Positions 1 through 8,845 of a stretch of 64,000 nt of DNA are shown here, in pieces. Numbering within the stretch: position 1 is the first letter of the stretch; every line of letters begins with the position of its first letter. The notes beneath the pieces were generated by a model. That model was not told where the DNA came from, made no database searches, and saw only the letters and a list, made by a program, of their open reading frames with translations. The position numbers and the translations under genes are program-made. The DNA is from Elioraea sp. GTDB lineage: Bacteria; Pseudomonadota; Alphaproteobacteria; Acetobacterales; Acetobacteraceae. The stretch covers positions 97,001 to 161,000 of the forward strand of contig NZ_JALHPR010000006.1 in assembly GCF_022842375.1 (NCBI RefSeq), read 5' to 3'.

Positions 1-483
1 CGTCTCGGCGACGGCGGGGAACCACCAATCCTCGCAGATCATCAGCCCGATGCGGAAGCCGCGGAACTGCACCGGGCCCGGTGCCGGGCCGGGCACGAAG
101 TGCCGCTTGTCGTCGAACACGCCGTAGTTCGGCAGCTCGTGCTTGGCGCGTGCCGTCACGATGCGCCCACCCTCGAGCAGGAAGGCGGCGTTGTAGAGCT
201 TGCCCTCCGTCCGCCACGGGCCGCCGACGATGAGGCCGGGGCCCCCATCGCCCGTCTCTGCCGCCAGCGCGGCAATCCGCGCGTCGCAGGCATCGAGGAA
301 GGCGGGCTTCAGGATCAGGTCCTCGGGCGGGTAGCCGGCGATCGAGAGCTCCGGCGTCACCACGAGGTCGGCGCCCATCGCGGCTGCCTTTGCGCGGGCG
401 GCGCTGATGCGCGCGGCATTGGCCGTCACGTCGCCCTGGTGCGGGTTCAGCTGCGCGAGCGCGATGCGGAGGGTGTCTCTCAT
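1..483 (-). CDS. nadE: Glutamine-dependent NAD+ synthetase, N-terminal part (runs off window)
   Basis: Only the first 161 residues are in the window; the gene continues past base 1. This part is the nitrilase-type amidase domain that releases ammonia from glutamine for NAD+ synthesis. The catalytic triad is visible: Glu45 in TPELSIAGYPPED, Lys114 in AKHELPNYGVFDD and Cys150 in LMICEDWW. The PED and NYGVFD signatures point to the NadE amidase rather than a generic nitrilase. The ATG at 483 follows the stop of the EamA gene by 9 bp, and pncB lies just upstream of that, so the three genes probably form an operon for NAD supply. The synthetase domain itself is not visible. Confidence 0.88.
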   Translation of the reverse strand, partial: MRDTLRIALAQLNPHQGDVTANAARISAARAKAAAMGADLVVTPELSIAGYPPEDLILKPAFLDACDARIAALAAETGDGGPGLIVGGPWRTEGKLYNAAFLLEGGRIVTARAKHELPNYGVFDDKRHFVPGPAPGPVQFRGFRIGLMICEDWWFPAVAET

Positions 484-492
484 GGGCGGAAG

Positions 493-1419
493 CTAGGTTC
501 GGGGTGCCGGAGCGTCAACGCGTGACGGTGCGGGGCCTGATCCGCGCAGCACCCCGTAGAGCATGCCGGCCGTGACGAAGCCGACGCCCGCCAGCGCCCC
601 GGGCCCAAGCGGCTCGTCGAGCAGCGGCCAGGCGGCAAGGGCCGCGAGCGCCGGCACGATGGCGGTGAAGAAGGCCAGCTTGGCCGGGCCGAGGGCCACC
701 AGGGCGCGGGTATAGAGCAGCGAGGCGATCACCATCGCGAGCAGCCCCTGGTAGGTCGCCTGGAACGCGATCTCTCCCCACGAGGCTTCGCCGAGCCGGG
801 AGGGGAGTGCCACCAGCCACACCGGGAGGTAGAGCGGCGCGCAGGCGACCCCGACCGCCACCGTCGCCTGCAGCGCCGTGACGCCCCAGCGGCGGATCAG
901 CAGCGTGTAGACGGCCCAGAACGTGGTGCCCAGGAGGAACAGCAGGTCGCCCCGCCAGGCGCCGGGCTCGGCGATGAACCCGGCACCGGCCAGCAGCACG
1001 ATGCCGGCGGCGACCATGGCGAGAGAGATCGCCTTCGCCCCGCCGACCCGTTCGCCGAGCCAGGCCCAGGCGACGAGCGCGGTGGCGAAGGGCAGCGCAC
1101 CCGGCAGCAGAACCGCCCCGTGCGCGGCGGGGGCGAGGGTGAACGCGACATAGGCAGCGATCGGGAAACCCAGGCCCGCGCAGGCACCGAGTGCCAGCAC
1201 GCGGGAGGGGGCGAGCCCCTTCAGCGCCCCGAACGCGGCAAAGGGGGCCAGCACCACGAAGGCGACGACGAGGCGGAGCGCGGCAATGTCCCACGGCGTC
1301 AGCACGCCGCGCGTCGCCCCCGCGCGGGTGACGAGGATGAAGCCCGTCCAGACGAACAGCACGAGGAACGCGCAGGCAAAGCCGATGCGCTGTTCGCGCG
1401 CGCGTGACGCCGGCTCCAC
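493..1419 (-). CDS. DMT-superfamily (EamA) transporter
   Basis: 308-aa integral membrane protein of the drug/metabolite transporter superfamily with two EamA repeats (about residues 15-150 and 155-290) and ten hydrophobic segments, typical family length. FVWTGFILVTRAGA near the N-terminus is the usual start of the first repeat. Such proteins export metabolites; the substrate cannot be read from sequence. It sits between pncB (3 bp upstream) and nadE (9 bp downstream) on the same strand, so a role in export of a pyridine or amino acid compound is possible but only inferred from context. Confidence 0.85.
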   Translation of the reverse strand: MEPASRAREQRIGFACAFLVLFVWTGFILVTRAGATRGVLTPWDIAALRLVVAFVVLAPFAAFGALKGLAPSRVLALGACAGLGFPIAAYVAFTLAPAAHGAVLLPGALPFATALVAWAWLGERVGGAKAISLAMVAAGIVLLAGAGFIAEPGAWRGDLLFLLGTTFWAVYTLLIRRWGVTALQATVAVGVACAPLYLPVWLVALPSRLGEASWGEIAFQATYQGLLAMVIASLLYTRALVALGPAKLAFFTAIVPALAALAAWPLLDEPLGPGALAGVGFVTAGMLYGVLRGSGPAPSRVDAPAPRT

Positions 1420-1422
1420 CCG

Positions 1423-2550
1423 TCAGCGGGCCGGGTTGGCCAGCAGGAACTCGCGGCCGATCTTCACGCGCGGGATGCCGCCATAGGCGATGATGTCGGC
1501 CGTGGCGTAGGTCTCGCTCCACGCCTCCGGCAGGTACGAGCCGGTGCCGACGAGGTCGAGCGGGGCCTGCGTCTCGGCCATGATGCGGCACTTGGCGACC
1601 GAGAAGCCGGAGGAGCCGACGATGCGGGCGGCGCGGAACCCTGCCTCGTCCAACGCCTCGCGCATGCGCCACACCGCGGCGGCCGAGACGCCCGTGCCGA
1701 CCAGCCAGCGCAGTTCCTCCTCCGACCGGTAGCGCCGGATCGCCTCGGGTGCGTGGCGTTCGAGGACGGCGTAGGAGGCAGCGGGGTCGAGCCCTTCCAT
1801 GAACCGCCCGCCATGGGTGTCGAGGCGGAATGCCACCTGCCCCGACGCCGCCATGTCGGGGAAGCGGCGGCAGACGGCGAGCGCATCGGTGGTCTCGGTA
1901 CCGAAATAATCGACCAGCACGGTGAGCGGTTCGTCGGGGAAGGTCTCGACGAACATCTCGGCGGCACGCAGCGTCGAGCCGGCATAGCCGATCAGCGCGT
2001 GCGGCATCGTGCCGAGGCCACGCTCGCGCCCGAAATGATGCGCGGTGGCATGCGTGGCGTTGCCGATGAACCCCCTCGCCCCGCGCGCCTGCGCCGCCCG
2101 CGAGCCGACGGAGGCCGCATAGGCCATCAGCTCCGCCATCTCGGTGCCGGCGCAGTGGCGCGCATCCATCGCGAGGAAGCCCGCCTGCGGGAGGGCGAGG
2201 CACATCTCGCGCGCGTTCCATGCCGCCACGCTTGGCGCGCCCAGCTTCTGCAGCAGGATCGTTTCGAGCTCGGCGAGTGCGACGAAACTGCCGGTGAGCG
2301 TGAGCAGCTTCTCGCCCGCCCCCACCTCGTCGCCTTCCTCGTAGAGCGGCGTGATGGTGACGGCATCGCCACGCACCGCGCGCAGCCAGTCGAGCGCGGG
2401 TTTCGCCGCCATCAGCACGGGGCGGCGGAGGAACACCGCATAGGTGACGGGAACGTCGCCGAAACGTTCGACGATCGCGCGCGTGCGGCTGAAATAGACA
2501 TCGGTGCGCGCCGCGATCTCATCGTCCCGCGGCGACGCACCCGGTGCCAT
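1423..2550 (-). CDS. pncB: Nicotinate phosphoribosyltransferase
   Basis: 375 aa, shorter than the E. coli enzyme (about 400) and like the compact type. It makes nicotinate mononucleotide from nicotinate and PRPP, the entry step of NAD salvage. Family features seen: the N-terminal DVYFSRTRAIVERFGD, the conserved HATAHHFGRERGLGTMPHA segment, the VDYFGTETTDAL strand-loop, RLDTHGG and a phosphate-binding SSGFSVAK loop near residue 315. It overlaps no gene but is 3 bp from the EamA gene and 4 bp from the DAHP synthase stop, so it is probably co-transcribed with both. With nadE two genes downstream this forms a compact NAD module. Confidence 0.88.
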   Translation of the reverse strand: MAPGASPRDDEIAARTDVYFSRTRAIVERFGDVPVTYAVFLRRPVLMAAKPALDWLRAVRGDAVTITPLYEEGDEVGAGEKLLTLTGSFVALAELETILLQKLGAPSVAAWNAREMCLALPQAGFLAMDARHCAGTEMAELMAYAASVGSRAAQARGARGFIGNATHATAHHFGRERGLGTMPHALIGYAGSTLRAAEMFVETFPDEPLTVLVDYFGTETTDALAVCRRFPDMAASGQVAFRLDTHGGRFMEGLDPAASYAVLERHAPEAIRRYRSEEELRWLVGTGVSAAAVWRMREALDEAGFRAARIVGSSGFSVAKCRIMAETQAPLDLVGTGSYLPEAWSETYATADIIAYGGIPRVKIGREFLLANPAR

Positions 2551-2554
2551 GGCC

Positions 2555-3937
2555 CTATTGGGCAGCCACCCGGCGGCGATCGGCCGGGATGCGACGCTCC
2601 TTCAGCTCGGCCGCCACGAGGAAGGCGAGCTCGAGGCTCTGCTCCGCGTTCAGGCGCGGGTCGCAGAAAGTGTGGTAGCGCGAGGAGAGAGCGGCTTCCG
2701 TGACGGTGCGCGAGCCGCCGAGGCACTCCGTCACGTCCTGGCCCGTCATCTCGACATGCACGCCGCCGGCCCAGGTGCCTTCCGCCTCGTGCACGTCGAA
2801 GAACTGCCGCACCTCGGAGAGGATCGCGTCGAAGCTCCGCGTCTTGTAGTCGTTCGAGGCCTTCACGGTGTTGCCGTGCATCGGGTCGGACAGCCACACG
2901 ACCTTCCGCCCCTCGCGCTTGATGGCGCGCACGAGGCCGGGCAGCTTGGCCTCGACCTTGTCCGCCCCCATGCGGGTGATGAGCGTCAGCCGCCCGGCCT
3001 CGTTCTCCGGGTTCAGCGCATCGCAGAGCCTGAGCAGGTCGTCCGCCTCGAGCGACGGGCCGCATTTGAGGCCGAGCGGGTTCCTGACCCCGCGCAGGAA
3101 CTCGATATGCGCGCCATCGGCCTGGCGGGTGCGGTCGCCGATCCAGAGAAGATGCGCCGAGCACGCGTACCAGTCGCCCGACGTGGAATCGACGCGCGTC
3201 ATGGCCTGCTCGTAGGGCAGCAGCAGCGCCTCGTGGCTGATGTAGAAATCGGTCTCGCGGATCTGCGGCGTCGTGTCGCTCGTGATGCCGCAGGCGGCCA
3301 TGAAGGCGAGCGTCTCGTCGAGGCGCGAGGCAAGGTCCTGGTAGCGGGCGGCGGCAGGGCTGCGCTCGACGAAGCCGAGGTTCCAGCGATGCACCTGGTG
3401 CAGGTCGGCGTAGCCACCCTGGGCGAAGGCGCGCAGCAGGTTCAGCGTGCTGGCGGAGTGGAAATAGCCCTGTTCCATCCGGCGTGGATCGGGAACGCGC
3501 GCCTCGGCGGTGAACTCGGGGCCGTTGACGATGTCGCCGCGGTAGGAGGGCAGCGTCACGCCGCCGATCGTCTCGTTGTCGGAGGAGCGCGGCTTGGCGA
3601 ACTGCCCCGCCATGCGGCCCATCTTCACCACGGGAACGGCCCCGCCATAGGTGAGCACGACGGCCATCTGCAGCAGCACGCGGAACGTGTCGCGGATGTT
3701 GTTCGCCGTCATGTCGGAGAACGCCTCGGCGCAGTCACCGCCCTGGAGCACGAAGGCGCGCCCCTCGGCGGCGTCGGCAAGGGATGCCTTCAGCCGGCGT
3801 GCCTCGCCCGCAAAAACCAGCGGGGGAAATCGCCCGACCCGCTCCTCGACAGCGGCAAGGGCTGCGGCATCCGGGTAGGCCGGAAGCTGCCTGGCCGTCT
3901 TGCCCCTCCAGGAATCGGGAGTCCAGGGCGCGGTCAT
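2555..3937 (-). CDS. 3-deoxy-7-phosphoheptulonate synthase, class II
   Basis: 460 aa, the normal size for the plant/mycobacterial-type (class II) DAHP synthase that joins phosphoenolpyruvate and erythrose-4-phosphate at the start of the shikimate pathway. Visible motifs are the opening [19 protein letters not shown], the metal-binding cysteine in [10 protein letters not shown], the GLKCGPS loop and the [10 protein letters not shown] metal site, followed by the C-terminal [15 protein letters not shown]. The ATG at 3937 is the only start that fits the family N-terminus. It is 4 bp upstream of pncB. About 100 bp of noncoding DNA separates it from the gor stop codon. Confidence 0.95.
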   Translation of the reverse strand: MTAPWTPDSWRGKTARQLPAYPDAAALAAVEERVGRFPPLVFAGEARRLKASLADAAEGRAFVLQGGDCAEAFSDMTANNIRDTFRVLLQMAVVLTYGGAVPVVKMGRMAGQFAKPRSSDNETIGGVTLPSYRGDIVNGPEFTAEARVPDPRRMEQGYFHSASTLNLLRAFAQGGYADLHQVHRWNLGFVERSPAAARYQDLASRLDETLAFMAACGITSDTTPQIRETDFYISHEALLLPYEQAMTRVDSTSGDWYACSAHLLWIGDRTRQADGAHIEFLRGVRNPLGLKCGPSLEADDLLRLCDALNPENEAGRLTLITRMGADKVEAKLPGLVRAIKREGRKVVWLSDPMHGNTVKASNDYKTRSFDAILSEVRQFFDVHEAEGTWAGGVHVEMTGQDVTECLGGSRTVTEAALSSRYHTFCDPRLNAEQSLELAFLVAAELKERRIPADRRRVAAQ

Positions 3938-4038
3938 GACGTGTGTTCCTCGCGTGTTATGGTTGCAGTGCAGCGCAAGTTATGCACAAGCCGCCGCCCC
4001 GCGCTACTGCGCAGGGCGCATCGCTGCGTCGGGGCTCG

Positions 4039-5403
4039 CTACTCCGCGGCCTTGGCCAGCTGGTCGGGCCTGCGGGTGCGCATCGTCACGAACTCCTCGG
4101 CCGCCGAGGGGTGGATGCCGATGGTGCGATCGAAATCCTGCTTCGTCGCCCCCATCACCACCGCCACCGCGAAACCCTGCAGGATCTCGCCCGCATCCTC
4201 GCCGAGCATATGGACGCCGAGCACGCGCTGCGTCGGCCGGTCGACCACGAGCTTCATCAGCGTCCGCCGCTCGCGGCCCGAGATGGTGTGGCGCAGCGGG
4301 CGGAACCGGCTGAGATAGACATCGACCTCGCCATGCTTCGCAGCCTCAGCCTCCGTCAGCCCCACCGTGCCGATGGGCGGTGCGGTGAACACGGCGGTGG
4401 GGATGTTGGCGAGGCTGATGGTGCGGGGGTTTCCGCCGAACAGCGTATCGGCCAGCGCATGGCCCTGGCCGGTGGCGACGGGAGTGAGGTTCACCTGGTC
4501 GGTCACGTCGCCCAAGGCGTAGATGTGCGGCACCGAGGTGCGCCCGCCGGGCTCGACGATCACCGCACCCGTCTCCGTCACCGCGACGCCGGCAGCATCC
4601 AGGCCCAAGCCAGCGGTGGCGGGGCGGCGGCCGATCGTTGCGAACACCGCGTCGGTCTCGATGATCGTGCCGTCTGTCGCGTGCACAAGATACTCGTCGC
4701 CCGCACGCTCGACCTTGGCAATGCCCGTCTCGAAGCGAAGGTCGACGCCCGCCTCGCGCATCTCGGCGGCCAGCGCCTCGCGGATGTCGGCGTCGAAGCC
4801 GCGCAGGAACAGATGGCCGCGGTAGAGTTGCGTCGTCGCGACACCGAGGCCGGCGAGGATGCCGGCGAACTCGCAGGCGATGTAGCCGCCGCCGAGCACG
4901 ACGGCGCGCCGGGGCTTCTCGGGCATCGCGAACAGCGCATCGCTGACGAGGCAATGCTCCGCCCCCGGGAACTCCGGCATCACCGACGCGCCGCCCGTGG
5001 CGATGACGATGTGCCTGGCCGTGATCCGCTCATCGCCCACAGCAACCGTGTGCGCATCGACGAGGCTCGCATCGCCATCGATGATGCGCGCGCCGGCACC
5101 GTCGAGCAGGCGGCGATAGACGCCGCCGATGCGCGTCGTCTCCGCCGTCACCGCCTGCTGCAGCTTGCCCCAGTCATGGCCGCGCACGTCGATGTCCCAG
5201 CCGAAACCGGCTGCGTCAGCGGCCCAGGCGCCGTATTCGGCGGCCTGGACCATCAGTTTCTTCGGAACGCAGCCGACATTGACGCAGGTGCCGCCCCAGA
5301 AGCGCCGTTCCGCCACCGCAACCTTCGCGCCATGGCCGGCGGCAATCCGCCCGCAGCGCACACCGGCGGAACCACCGCCGATGACGAAGAGATCGAAATC
5401 CAT
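4039..5403 (-). CDS. gor: Glutathione-disulfide reductase
   Basis: 454 aa FAD- and NADPH-dependent reductase restoring reduced glutathione. The FAD site is the N-terminal GGGSAG; the redox disulfide is Cys40/Cys45 in GGTCVNVGCVPKKLM; a second Rossmann motif (VVLGGGYIACEFAG) and the C-terminal catalytic His431/Glu436 in TIGIHPSAAEEF are all intact. The GCVPKKLM context separates it from lipoamide and mercuric reductases. The start codon at 5403 is preceded by the 145-bp inverted repeat that also covers the gabD stop, so gor probably has its own promoter between the two, or depends on read-through. Confidence 0.94.
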   Translation of the reverse strand: MDFDLFVIGGGSAGVRCGRIAAGHGAKVAVAERRFWGGTCVNVGCVPKKLMVQAAEYGAWAADAAGFGWDIDVRGHDWGKLQQAVTAETTRIGGVYRRLLDGAGARIIDGDASLVDAHTVAVGDERITARHIVIATGGASVMPEFPGAEHCLVSDALFAMPEKPRRAVVLGGGYIACEFAGILAGLGVATTQLYRGHLFLRGFDADIREALAAEMREAGVDLRFETGIAKVERAGDEYLVHATDGTIIETDAVFATIGRRPATAGLGLDAAGVAVTETGAVIVEPGGRTSVPHIYALGDVTDQVNLTPVATGQGHALADTLFGGNPRTISLANIPTAVFTAPPIGTVGLTEAEAAKHGEVDVYLSRFRPLRHTISGRERRTLMKLVVDRPTQRVLGVHMLGEDAGEILQGFAVAVVMGATKQDFDRTIGIHPSAAEEFVTMRTRRPDQLAKAAE

Positions 5404-5427
5404 CCACTGCCTCCGGTCGAACGTTCT

Positions 5428-5572
5428 AAAGCCCGTTCGAGACGTCGCTGCCGTGAGTCGTATGGCGAGCGGTTTCGAGAACCGGAGCGGAGCGGCCTTG
5501 GGGCCGTGAGCACCGGAAGCGCAGAAACCCGAAGCCAGACGGCCACGGCAGTAGACGTATCGAGCGGGCTTT
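5428..5572. repeat. 145-bp imperfect inverted repeat between gabD and gor
   Basis: The outer arms 5428-5445 and 5555-5572 match as inverted repeats at 16 of 18 positions (AAAGCCCG..TCGA.ACGT). The match continues inward, 5446-5466 against 5534-5554, at about 16 of 21, and a small inner stem (GCGGCC/GGCCGT) caps the structure. Read in the gabD direction, the RNA would fold into one long hairpin starting at the gabD stop codon and ending in CGGGCTTT. It could serve as terminator for gabD, or be a miniature inverted-repeat element that inserted here. I cannot see a clear target-site duplication. Confidence 0.7.
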
Positions 5573-7050
5573 CAGGTGCCGATGCCTCCAAGCGCGACAT
5601 ACTTGATCTCGAGGTATTCCTCGATGCCGTACTTGGAACCCTCGCGGCCGAGGCCGCTTTCCTTGAACCCGCCGAAGGGTGCCACCTCGGTCGAGATGAT
5701 GCCCTCGTTCGCGCCGATGATGCCGTATTCCAGCGCCTCGGACACACGGAACACGCGGCCCACGTCACGCGTGTAGAAATAGGCCGCGAGCCCGAACTCG
5801 GTGTCGTTGGCGAGCGCGATCGCCTCCTCCTCGGTGCGGAAACGGAACAGCGGCGCCACGGGCCCGAACGTCTCCTCGGTGAAGATCTTCGCCTCGCGGG
5901 GAACGTCGGCCAGCACGGTCGGCTGGAAGAAATTGCCACCGCGCGCATGCCGCGCCCCGCCGGTGACGATGCTGGCCCCCTTGGCCAGCGCGTCGGCGAT
6001 ATGCTCCTCGACCTTCGCCACCGCATCGGCGTTGATCAGCGGCCCCTGGCCCACGCCCGGCTCGGTGCCCGGCCCCACCTTCATCGCGGCGGCAGCCTCG
6101 GCCAGCCTCTTCGAGAAGGCGTCGAAGATGCCGTCCTGCACCAGGATGCGGTTGGCGCACACGCAGGTCTGCCCGGTGTTGCGGAACTTCGAGGCCATCG
6201 CGCCGACCACGGCGGCATCGAGGTCGGCGTCGTCGAACACGATGAAGGGCGCGTTGCCGCCGAGTTCCATCGAGACCTTCTTCACGGTCTTGGCGCAGGC
6301 CTCGAGCAGCACCTTGCCCACTTCGGTCGAGCCGGTGAAGGAGAGCTTGCGCACGATCGGGTTCTCGGTGAGCTCACGCCCCGTCTCGCCCGAAGGGCCG
6401 GTGATGATGTTCATCACGCCCGGCGGAAGCCCCGCACGCTCGGCCAGCACGCCGATGGCGAGCGCGGTGAACGGCGTCTGCGACGCGGGCCGGACGATGC
6501 CGGTGCAGCCGACGGCAAGCCCCGGCCCCATCTTCCGCGTGATCATCGCGGCGGGGAAGTTCCACGGCGTGATGGCGGCGAAAACGCCGACAGGCTCCTT
6601 CATCACCAGGATGCGCCGGCCCTTCGCGTTCTGCGGGATCATGTCGCCGTAGGCGCGCTTGCCCTCCTCGGCGAACCACTCGATGAACGATGCGGCATAG
6701 ACCACCTCGCCCTTGGCCTCGGCGAGCGGCTTGCCCTGCTCGGTGGTCATGATGAGCGCAAGGTCGTCGGCGTTGGCGATCATCAGGTCGAACAGCTTGC
6801 GCAGGATCGCGCTGCGGTCCTTCGCCAGCATCGCGCGCCAGGCGGGGTAGGCCGCGGCGGCGGCCTCGATCGCGCGCTTCGTCTCGGCACGGCCGAAGGC
6901 AGGCACCTCGCCGATGACCTCGCCGGTGGCGGGGTTGCGCACGGGTGTTCCCCGGCCGTTGTCGGCCTCGACCCACTTGCCGTTGACGAGGCAGGCCTGG
7001 CGGAACAGCGAGGGGTCCTTGAGCGGCAGTGGTGCGGCTGGGTTCAGCAT
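5572..7050 (-). CDS. gabD: NAD(P)-dependent succinate-semialdehyde dehydrogenase
   Basis: 492 aa from the ATG at 7050, which has GGGAGAA 5' of it and fits family length; the open frame extends 43 codons further upstream without homology. It oxidises succinate semialdehyde to succinate in GABA catabolism. Aldehyde dehydrogenase landmarks: TPWNFP (162-167), the cofactor loop GSTEVG, catalytic Glu262 in MELGGN and Cys296 in NTGQTCVCANR, with Cys298 as in GabD enzymes. One oddity: the normally lysine position in the cofactor-binding VKPA motif is Arg187 (IVRPAS). The assignment to GabD over other ALDHs rests on the FRNTGQTCVCANR and SEALEYGIIGANEG segments. Confidence 0.9.
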   Translation of the reverse strand: MLNPAAPLPLKDPSLFRQACLVNGKWVEADNGRGTPVRNPATGEVIGEVPAFGRAETKRAIEAAAAAYPAWRAMLAKDRSAILRKLFDLMIANADDLALIMTTEQGKPLAEAKGEVVYAASFIEWFAEEGKRAYGDMIPQNAKGRRILVMKEPVGVFAAITPWNFPAAMITRKMGPGLAVGCTGIVRPASQTPFTALAIGVLAERAGLPPGVMNIITGPSGETGRELTENPIVRKLSFTGSTEVGKVLLEACAKTVKKVSMELGGNAPFIVFDDADLDAAVVGAMASKFRNTGQTCVCANRILVQDGIFDAFSKRLAEAAAAMKVGPGTEPGVGQGPLINADAVAKVEEHIADALAKGASIVTGGARHARGGNFFQPTVLADVPREAKIFTEETFGPVAPLFRFRTEEEAIALANDTEFGLAAYFYTRDVGRVFRVSEALEYGIIGANEGIISTEVAPFGGFKESGLGREGSKYGIEEYLEIKYVALGGIGT

Positions 7051-7292
7051 GGCGGTTCTCCCGTTTCCCTTTGGCGGCGAGCATACACCCCTCCGCCGCG
7101 CCGGTCGAACCGCCCTGGGCAGCGGGCACGCCGGGAACACAAGCCGGGAGAACGAGCCAGGAAAACGGGCTGGGCACACAAGCCGGTGAATTCACCCCCG
7201 GCGTGACTCGGATCAAGGAAAGCCGATCCCCATTTCTGCTAGCGCCGCCGGATGCGCCGTATTGCGGCATGACACAAAGGGGGGATTGCCCG

Positions 7293-7877
7293 ATGACCTC
7301 CGCTGACTGGCAGCGACAGCCTGCCCGGGCCATGCCATGGGCTGCCTGGCCGGGACATCTGCGCCGGCGGTTCGGCCGGATGCTCGGCATCGGCATCGCC
7401 GTGATCGCGGGGCTCGTGGCGCTGATCGTCGCCCGCGCGGCCGAGGGGCGGCTCACGCCAGGCATCAGCCTCGGTATCCTCCTGGCCATGCTGCTGGTCG
7501 CCGGCGCGATCGTCAGCCGCGGCATCGCGCTCGGGCGGCGCGGCCGCGTGCCAGAGGCGAGCATGACGCTCGCATTCCTGGCCGTGCCGGCGGGCGTGAC
7601 CGGCCTGCTGCTCGCCCCGGTTGCCCTGCTCGCACTGGGTGCCGGGATCTCCGATCCCGCTGCCTTCCGCACCTGGATCACGCCCGTGGTGTACGGGCGG
7701 CTCGAGCATTGGATCGTCGTCTCGGCAGGCCTCGCCCTGCTCGGCGTGGCGAGCATCGTGGTTGCGAGCCGTGGCGACAAGGCAGTCGCCACCGGCATGT
7801 GGCTCGGCGCAGCGTCCCTCGTCTCGGTGATCGTGTTCGGCGTTGCCGGCGGTTTCCTGTTCCGACCGGCGCTCTGA
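7293..7877 (+). CDS. Polytopic membrane protein of unknown function
   Basis: 194 aa. I chose the ATG at 7293 because AAAGGGGGG lies about 8 bp upstream; an in-frame ATG at 7269 has no such site. After a basic, tryptophan-rich N-terminus there are about five hydrophobic segments (roughly residues 30-52, 57-77, 90-115, 130-155 and 165-190). No conserved family motif is recognised. It stands alone: divergent from gabD and convergent with the esterase gene, 14 bp away. Confidence 0.6.
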   Translation: MTSADWQRQPARAMPWAAWPGHLRRRFGRMLGIGIAVIAGLVALIVARAAEGRLTPGISLGILLAMLLVAGAIVSRGIALGRRGRVPEASMTLAFLAVPAGVTGLLLAPVALLALGAGISDPAAFRTWITPVVYGRLEHWIVVSAGLALLGVASIVVASRGDKAVATGMWLGAASLVSVIVFGVAGGFLFRPAL

Positions 7878-7891
7878 CGAACGCGGCCGGA

Positions 7892-8797
7892 TCAGTCCTG
7901 CCGCTGGGCGAGGGACTGGCGGGCGAGATGCGAGAACATGAAGGTCAACGCCTCATCGACCGTCGTTTCCCAGACCCGCATGGTGTGCCCGCCATCGACG
8001 ACGCGAAGCTCGATCTCGTCGGGCTGGTGGGGGGTGAGCGTCTTGGACAGCATCGCACCCTCGAACGCCGTCTCGAGCCGGTCATGGTCGCCGGCGGCGA
8101 TGAACAGCGGCACCCGCAAGGGCTGTGCCACGTAGCCGGGCAGGAGCGACGGCCAGTTGTCGGCAGCCCAGGCCTCGAGGCTGAACGCGCCGTCTCGCCC
8201 CGCGAACACGCGGGCGCGCCGCGCGGCGGATAATTGCGGCGGGATGTCGTAGTAGGTGGCAGGTGCCCAGAGGGTCGCTGCGCCGAACAGGCCCGGGTGG
8301 CGCATCGCGATCCGGAGCGCGCCATAGGCACCGGCCGAGTAGCCGGCGATGGCACGCCCCTCGCGCGTGGCCATCACGGGGTATTTCGCGGTCAAGTCCG
8401 CCAGCAGGTCCTCGACCACGGCACTTTCCGCCGGCTGGCCGGGACGGTCGAGCCACCAGGAATTGCGGCTGCCTGGCATCACCGCGATCAGCCTCGGCAG
8501 CCTGCCTGCCTTGATGCCCGCCTCGACGGCCTGCCAGAGCCTGAATTGGCCCGCCCAGAACTGTTCGTCCGCCCCGGCGCCATGCAGCAGCACGAGCAGC
8601 GGATAGGGGCCGCGCGCAGGATCGTACCCGGCGGGCAGGAACACGTTGTAGGGCAGGGTGCGGGTATCGTCGGCCGTGGTGATGCGGTCAGGAACGACGC
8701 GCCATTCGCTGTTCTGGCCGGAGGCCGCAGCAGCGGTCACGCCACCTGAGAACAGGATCGCTGCAAAACCCAGGCGAAGAGCAATACGACGCAGCAT
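7892..8797 (-). CDS. Secreted alpha/beta-hydrolase (esterase D / PF00756-like)
   Basis: 301 aa with a signal peptide (about residues 1-26, ending AAAASGQ). The fold matches the putative esterase family: LLVLLHGAGADEQFW oxyanion region, nucleophile Ser154 in GYSAGAYGA, acid Asp in AAGDHDRL and His in GGHTMRVWE. An SRNSWWLDRP segment after strand 6 is typical of S-formylglutathione hydrolase/feruloyl esterase relatives. The enzyme should act in the periplasm on an ester; the substrate is unknown. It lies 48 bp downstream-side of glmS on the same strand. Confidence 0.82.
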   Translation of the reverse strand: MLRRIALRLGFAAILFSGGVTAAAASGQNSEWRVVPDRITTADDTRTLPYNVFLPAGYDPARGPYPLLVLLHGAGADEQFWAGQFRLWQAVEAGIKAGRLPRLIAVMPGSRNSWWLDRPGQPAESAVVEDLLADLTAKYPVMATREGRAIAGYSAGAYGALRIAMRHPGLFGAATLWAPATYYDIPPQLSAARRARVFAGRDGAFSLEAWAADNWPSLLPGYVAQPLRVPLFIAAGDHDRLETAFEGAMLSKTLTPHQPDEIELRVVDGGHTMRVWETTVDEALTFMFSHLARQSLAQRQD

Positions 8798-8845
8798 CAG
8801 GCCAGGATCATCCCCTTTACGGGAAGTGTGCCATGGAACGAGGCA

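Noticed and set aside
3943-7206. A 1087-codon open frame on the plus strand
   Set aside because: It is antisense to gor and gabD, has the Arg/His/Gly-rich composition of shadow frames in high-GC DNA and contains no family motif.
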